The notes under the pieces were generated by a model that did not search any database, had not been told where the DNA came from, and saw only the letters and a program-made list of their open reading frames with translations. Positions 61,623 through 64,000 of a DNA stretch of 64,000 bases are shown here, piece by piece; position 1 is the stretch's first letter; each line of letters opens with the position of its first letter. The DNA is taken from positions 124,001-188,000 of the forward strand of contig NZ_LVJH01000007.1 in NCBI RefSeq assembly GCF_001637205.1, given 5' to 3'. Position numbers and translations under genes: made by a program. Origin of the DNA: Paenibacillus glacialis (GTDB lineage Bacteria > Bacillota > Bacilli > Paenibacillales > Paenibacillaceae).

Positions 61623-61847
61623 ATGGAGAACAATAAAGATGACGACTATATCGTTGTAAAGGCAAAAGAGAATGGTGTACAGGTGATCGGGCTAACTCGT
61701 GGACAGGATACGAAGTTCCATCACACCGAGAAATTGGACAAAGGTGAAGTGCTTATTGCCCAATTCACAAGTCATACATCAGCTGTAAAGATCCGTGGGA
61801 AGGCAGAAGTTCTAACCAAACATGGAAAAGTTGAGAGCGAGAGTTAA
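61623..61847 (+). CDS. mtrB: Tryptophan RNA-binding attenuation protein (TRAP)
   Basis: TRAP forms an 11-mer that binds (G/U)AG repeats in trp leader RNA when tryptophan is present. The protein is 74 residues: [20 protein letters not shown] and the RNA/tryptophan-binding stretch [21 protein letters not shown] match B. subtilis TRAP closely. ATG 61623 follows GGGAGGGATACAACTG. mtrA (GTP cyclohydrolase I), which precedes mtrB in B. subtilis, is absent here. Confidence 0.95.
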   Translation: MENNKDDDYIVVKAKENGVQVIGLTRGQDTKFHHTEKLDKGEVLIAQFTSHTSAVKIRGKAEVLTKHGKVESES

Positions 61848-61873
61848 AAAGCAGGCATAGCCTGCTTTTTTTA
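61846..61873 (+). terminator. Terminator after mtrB
   Basis: AAAAAGCAGGC pairs with GCCTGCTTTTTTT around ATA, overlapping the mtrB stop codon. Confidence 0.9.
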
Positions 61874-61949
61874 ATTGTACAATGAGGTATGGACTCTAAT
61901 GGTTAGACGAACATTATTTAGGGTTTAAAAGGTGAGAGGGGCACAATAG

Positions 61950-62489
61950 ATGAATCGATGGATTCTTATAGGATGCACAATGTTGCTTTGTATAGGGGCC
62001 GTGATATTTCTTCCCAAATTATTCTCTTTCCAAACCTCATATCCGCAATTGAAAGGAATCGTAACCGTATTTGATTCTCACCCAAGTACGACACTTAGCG
62101 ATGAAAATTTAGTAGACACCCTCCATTCGCGGCCTTTTACACTACCTATTAGCAAAGTGGATTGGAAGAATTCAACGCTTGTATTGGATTTGAAAGTCGT
62201 GACACCGGACAGTACGATTACAGATATTTATGAGAATATGGCAGAAGCTATTTCTTTTAGCTTTGAGAGTACGTCCAATGTGAATCGACTGATGTTAAGG
62301 CTTGTTGCTGAGGATAAATGGGTAAATACGCGTCATTTGCTGTTGGCTGCGGATATAAGTCGGCAAGCGTGGAACGAGGAGTCAACCCATGAGTTACGAA
62401 ATAATGGTGAGGCACCACTGCCAGACCATTTGAAACAAACTTTCCGTATGACTGAAACGAAACTTTGGCTGAATCAGTTTAATAGGTGA
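61950..62489 (+). CDS. Hypothetical membrane-anchored protein
   Basis: A 179-residue protein with an N-terminal membrane helix or uncleaved signal (WILIGCTMLLCIGAVIFLP) and an extracytoplasmic domain without recognised motifs. GGTGAGAGGGG lies upstream of the ATG. The location, between mtrB and hepS, may mark a conserved Paenibacillus gene, but I cannot name it. Late stages of wall, respiration or sporulation are all possible. Confidence 0.65.
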   Translation: MNRWILIGCTMLLCIGAVIFLPKLFSFQTSYPQLKGIVTVFDSHPSTTLSDENLVDTLHSRPFTLPISKVDWKNSTLVLDLKVVTPDSTITDIYENMAEAISFSFESTSNVNRLMLRLVAEDKWVNTRHLLLAADISRQAWNEESTHELRNNGEAPLPDHLKQTFRMTETKLWLNQFNR

Positions 62490-62604
62490 ATTTTGTGTGA
62501 AAAAGATAGTAGAACCACAGTGCGTGGTGATTTAACATGTGCTATAATAGTCGAGATTGTGACAATATATTAAAGTGTTAACGTTATAAGCTCGGAGGCT
62601 AACG

Positions 62605-63474
62605 ATGAAATCTTACTGCATACCCCAACTTGCAAGTGGCTATATCGAGTATGACATGATTAAACAATACACGGAATTGCCAATGTTCCCGAATTCCCGT
62701 GTCCATTTATTATATATTTTCTTAAATAGTTGTGGTCGTATATCTTTTGATCAGGCTGAGCTCTATTCTCTTGTGACCTCTTTGGTACAGATTGGGATCG
62801 ATACTCATGAGACGATTGATACGCAGCAAGGTAGCCAGACTGAAGATCTTATGCGTTCGCGCCAATTGAAAGTGCTAGCTGGAGATTATTACAGTAGCAT
62901 ATTCTATCAGCTGCTGTCCGATCGAGGACAAATAGAGGTTATTACGTTATTGAGTAGAGCCATATGTGATTTGAATATGATGAAGATGAGCTTGTATGGT
63001 TTAATGAAGAGTGCACAATTGTCAGCAGAACAATATTTGGTGCAAAAAGTGCAGCTGAATATGCAGCTGTTTCTTTCTTTTACCCCCATGTTAGAAGAAT
63101 CATTAAGGGATATATGGAAGACTTTGCTTCATGAAATCAGTCTATGTGAGATGCTTATGCAAGAACTCAATCTTTCCAAAGGGGGTCAACCTCTTAAATA
63201 CGGGTATAGCTATTGGGAAATGATGGAGTTAGCTAACGAGGAAGACAAGCTAATGCTAAATGAGATAGAGATAAGCCCTATTGAATGGAATAAAATGATG
63301 CATAAATATAAATGTATGGAAAGCGTGACGAATAGTCTTCGCGAATCTGTTGATCGTGTTCAACACCTCCTTAAGAGTTTAAAAGGAGATGTGCGATTTT
63401 TAGATATAGGACAAGTATTAGAACCATTTCTAGTGTTTGTAAATTCTTCTGGTACAGTTCTAAGAGAGGGATAG
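62605..63474 (+). CDS. hepS: Heptaprenyl diphosphate synthase component I
   Basis: The non-catalytic small subunit of the two-component synthase that makes the menaquinone-7 side chain. The 289-residue all-helical sequence with VLAGDYYSSIFYQLLSDRGQIE matches HepS. Its catalytic partner HepT should be encoded just beyond menG, outside the window. A TATAAT lies at 62543-62548 with a poor -35. TCGGAGG precedes the ATG. Confidence 0.9.
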   Translation: MKSYCIPQLASGYIEYDMIKQYTELPMFPNSRVHLLYIFLNSCGRISFDQAELYSLVTSLVQIGIDTHETIDTQQGSQTEDLMRSRQLKVLAGDYYSSIFYQLLSDRGQIEVITLLSRAICDLNMMKMSLYGLMKSAQLSAEQYLVQKVQLNMQLFLSFTPMLEESLRDIWKTLLHEISLCEMLMQELNLSKGGQPLKYGYSYWEMMELANEEDKLMLNEIEISPIEWNKMMHKYKCMESVTNSLRESVDRVQHLLKSLKGDVRFLDIGQVLEPFLVFVNSSGTVLREG

Positions 63475-63484
63475 GGTGATATGA

Positions 63485-64000
63485 ATGGAGCGAAACACCT
63501 CACAGCAACACGTCGATCAGACGAGTAAAGTTGGCGAAGATAAGCCGAAGGAACAATTCGTACAATCCGTATTCGAGAGTATTGCTACGAAATATGATCT
63601 TATGAATGACATTCTGAGCTTCAGAAGACATAAAGCATGGCGTAAATTTACGATGGCTAAGATGAATGTGAGGCCGGGACAGAATGCCCTTGATTTATGC
63701 TGCGGTACATGTGATTGGACACTTAGTATAGCTGAGGCTAGTGGCACAGGAGACATCGTTGGACTTGACTTCAGTCCTGGGATGCTTGAAGTAGGACGAA
63801 ACAAGATTAAGAGTCATCAACTTGAGGATATTATTACTTTAGTTGAAGGAAATGCCATGAGTCTTCCTTTCGAAGATCATAGGTTTGACTATGTGACGAT
63901 TGGATTCGGATTGCGCAATGTTCCAGATCTTGTACAAGTGCTCCATGAAATGAAGCGCGTTGTTAAGCCAGGTGGAATGGTCGTCTGTTTAGAGTTGTCC
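63485..64000 (+). CDS. menG: Demethylmenaquinone methyltransferase, partial (5' part)
   Basis: A class I SAM-dependent methyltransferase of the UbiE/MenG family, the last step of menaquinone synthesis. The frame is open from ATG 63485 to the window end (172 codons). Motifs are [33 protein letters not shown] (SAM-binding motif I), [12 protein letters not shown] and [15 protein letters not shown]. It follows hepS by 11 bases, as in B. subtilis. The 3' end is outside the window. Confidence 0.95.
   Translation, partial: MERNTSQQHVDQTSKVGEDKPKEQFVQSVFESIATKYDLMNDILSFRRHKAWRKFTMAKMNVRPGQNALDLCCGTCDWTLSIAEASGTGDIVGLDFSPGMLEVGRNKIKSHQLEDIITLVEGNAMSLPFEDHRFDYVTIGFGLRNVPDLVQVLHEMKRVVKPGGMVVCLELS

Overview
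The window reads as a low-GC (roughly 40%) chromosome segment from an endospore-forming Firmicute, most likely a Paenibacillus or close relative. The evidence is the gene order (xerD-deoB-punA-dacF-spoIIA; lysA; rib; scpAB; spmAB-rluB-resABCDE; mecA-prsW-ypeB; cmk-ypfD-der-gpsA; spoIVA-hup-mtrB-hepS-menG), frequent TTG/GTG starts behind strong Shine-Dalgarno sites, and an S-layer-homology protein. Nearly all genes are on the + strand; only serA, a membrane-anchored unknown and a polysaccharide deacetylase are on the - strand. No rRNA, tRNA, CRISPR array, prophage or intact insertion sequence was seen.

Layout. 0-7.8 kb: xerD, nucleoside catabolism (deoB, punA), dacF, the spoIIAA-spoIIAB-sigF forespore sigma operon, then a c-di-AMP (ydaO) riboswitch in front of a kimA pseudogene whose first half is deleted. 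7.9-14.4 kb: an ECF sigma/DUF4179 anti-sigma pair, a short spoVA set (AA, AB, AF only) and lysA. 14.6-19.7 kb: ppiB, an FMN riboswitch and ribD-ribE-ribBA-ribH, with a structured dispersed repeat between ribE and ribBA. 19.7-33.7 kb: scpA-scpB, DUF2953, an SLH protein, gerW/ytfJ, dacB, spmA-spmB, a very small amidase, rluB, and cytochrome c biogenesis (resABC) with its two-component system (resDE). 33.9-37.5 kb: glpK convergent with serA, the latter behind a T-box leader. 37.6-44 kb: poorly known membrane proteins, CPBP protease, phosphoesterase, polysaccharide deacetylase, mecA, prsW, a 49-residue zinc-ribbon-like protein and several inverted-repeat elements. 44-57 kb: ypeB (without sleB), c-di-GMP receptor, cmk, plsC, ypfD, der, plsY, gpsA, spoVIF, two ferredoxins flanking a nucleotidyltransferase-like gene, and spoIVA. 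57-64 kb: a sugar-type ABC importer inserted between spoIVA and hup, then mtrB (TRAP), hepS and the start of menG.

How it works together. A large share serves sporulation and germination: sigF and its regulators, spoVA, spoVIF, spoIVA, gerW, dacB/dacF, spmAB, ypeB. Sequences resembling sigma-H, sigma-E, sigma-G and sigma-K promoters sit in front of the genes expected for each. The rest is respiration (res, hepS, menG), riboflavin, lysine and serine synthesis, phospholipid synthesis (plsC, plsY, gpsA) and chromosome maintenance (xerD, scpAB, hup, der).

Most notable observations: XerD with three of six catalytic residues replaced; an intact c-di-AMP riboswitch driving a broken potassium importer; at least three families of structured intergenic elements, two with matched compensatory changes between copies; a candidate ~170-nt structured RNA at 53.4-53.6 kb; and a complete zinc-ligand set in a 113-residue amidase beside spmB.
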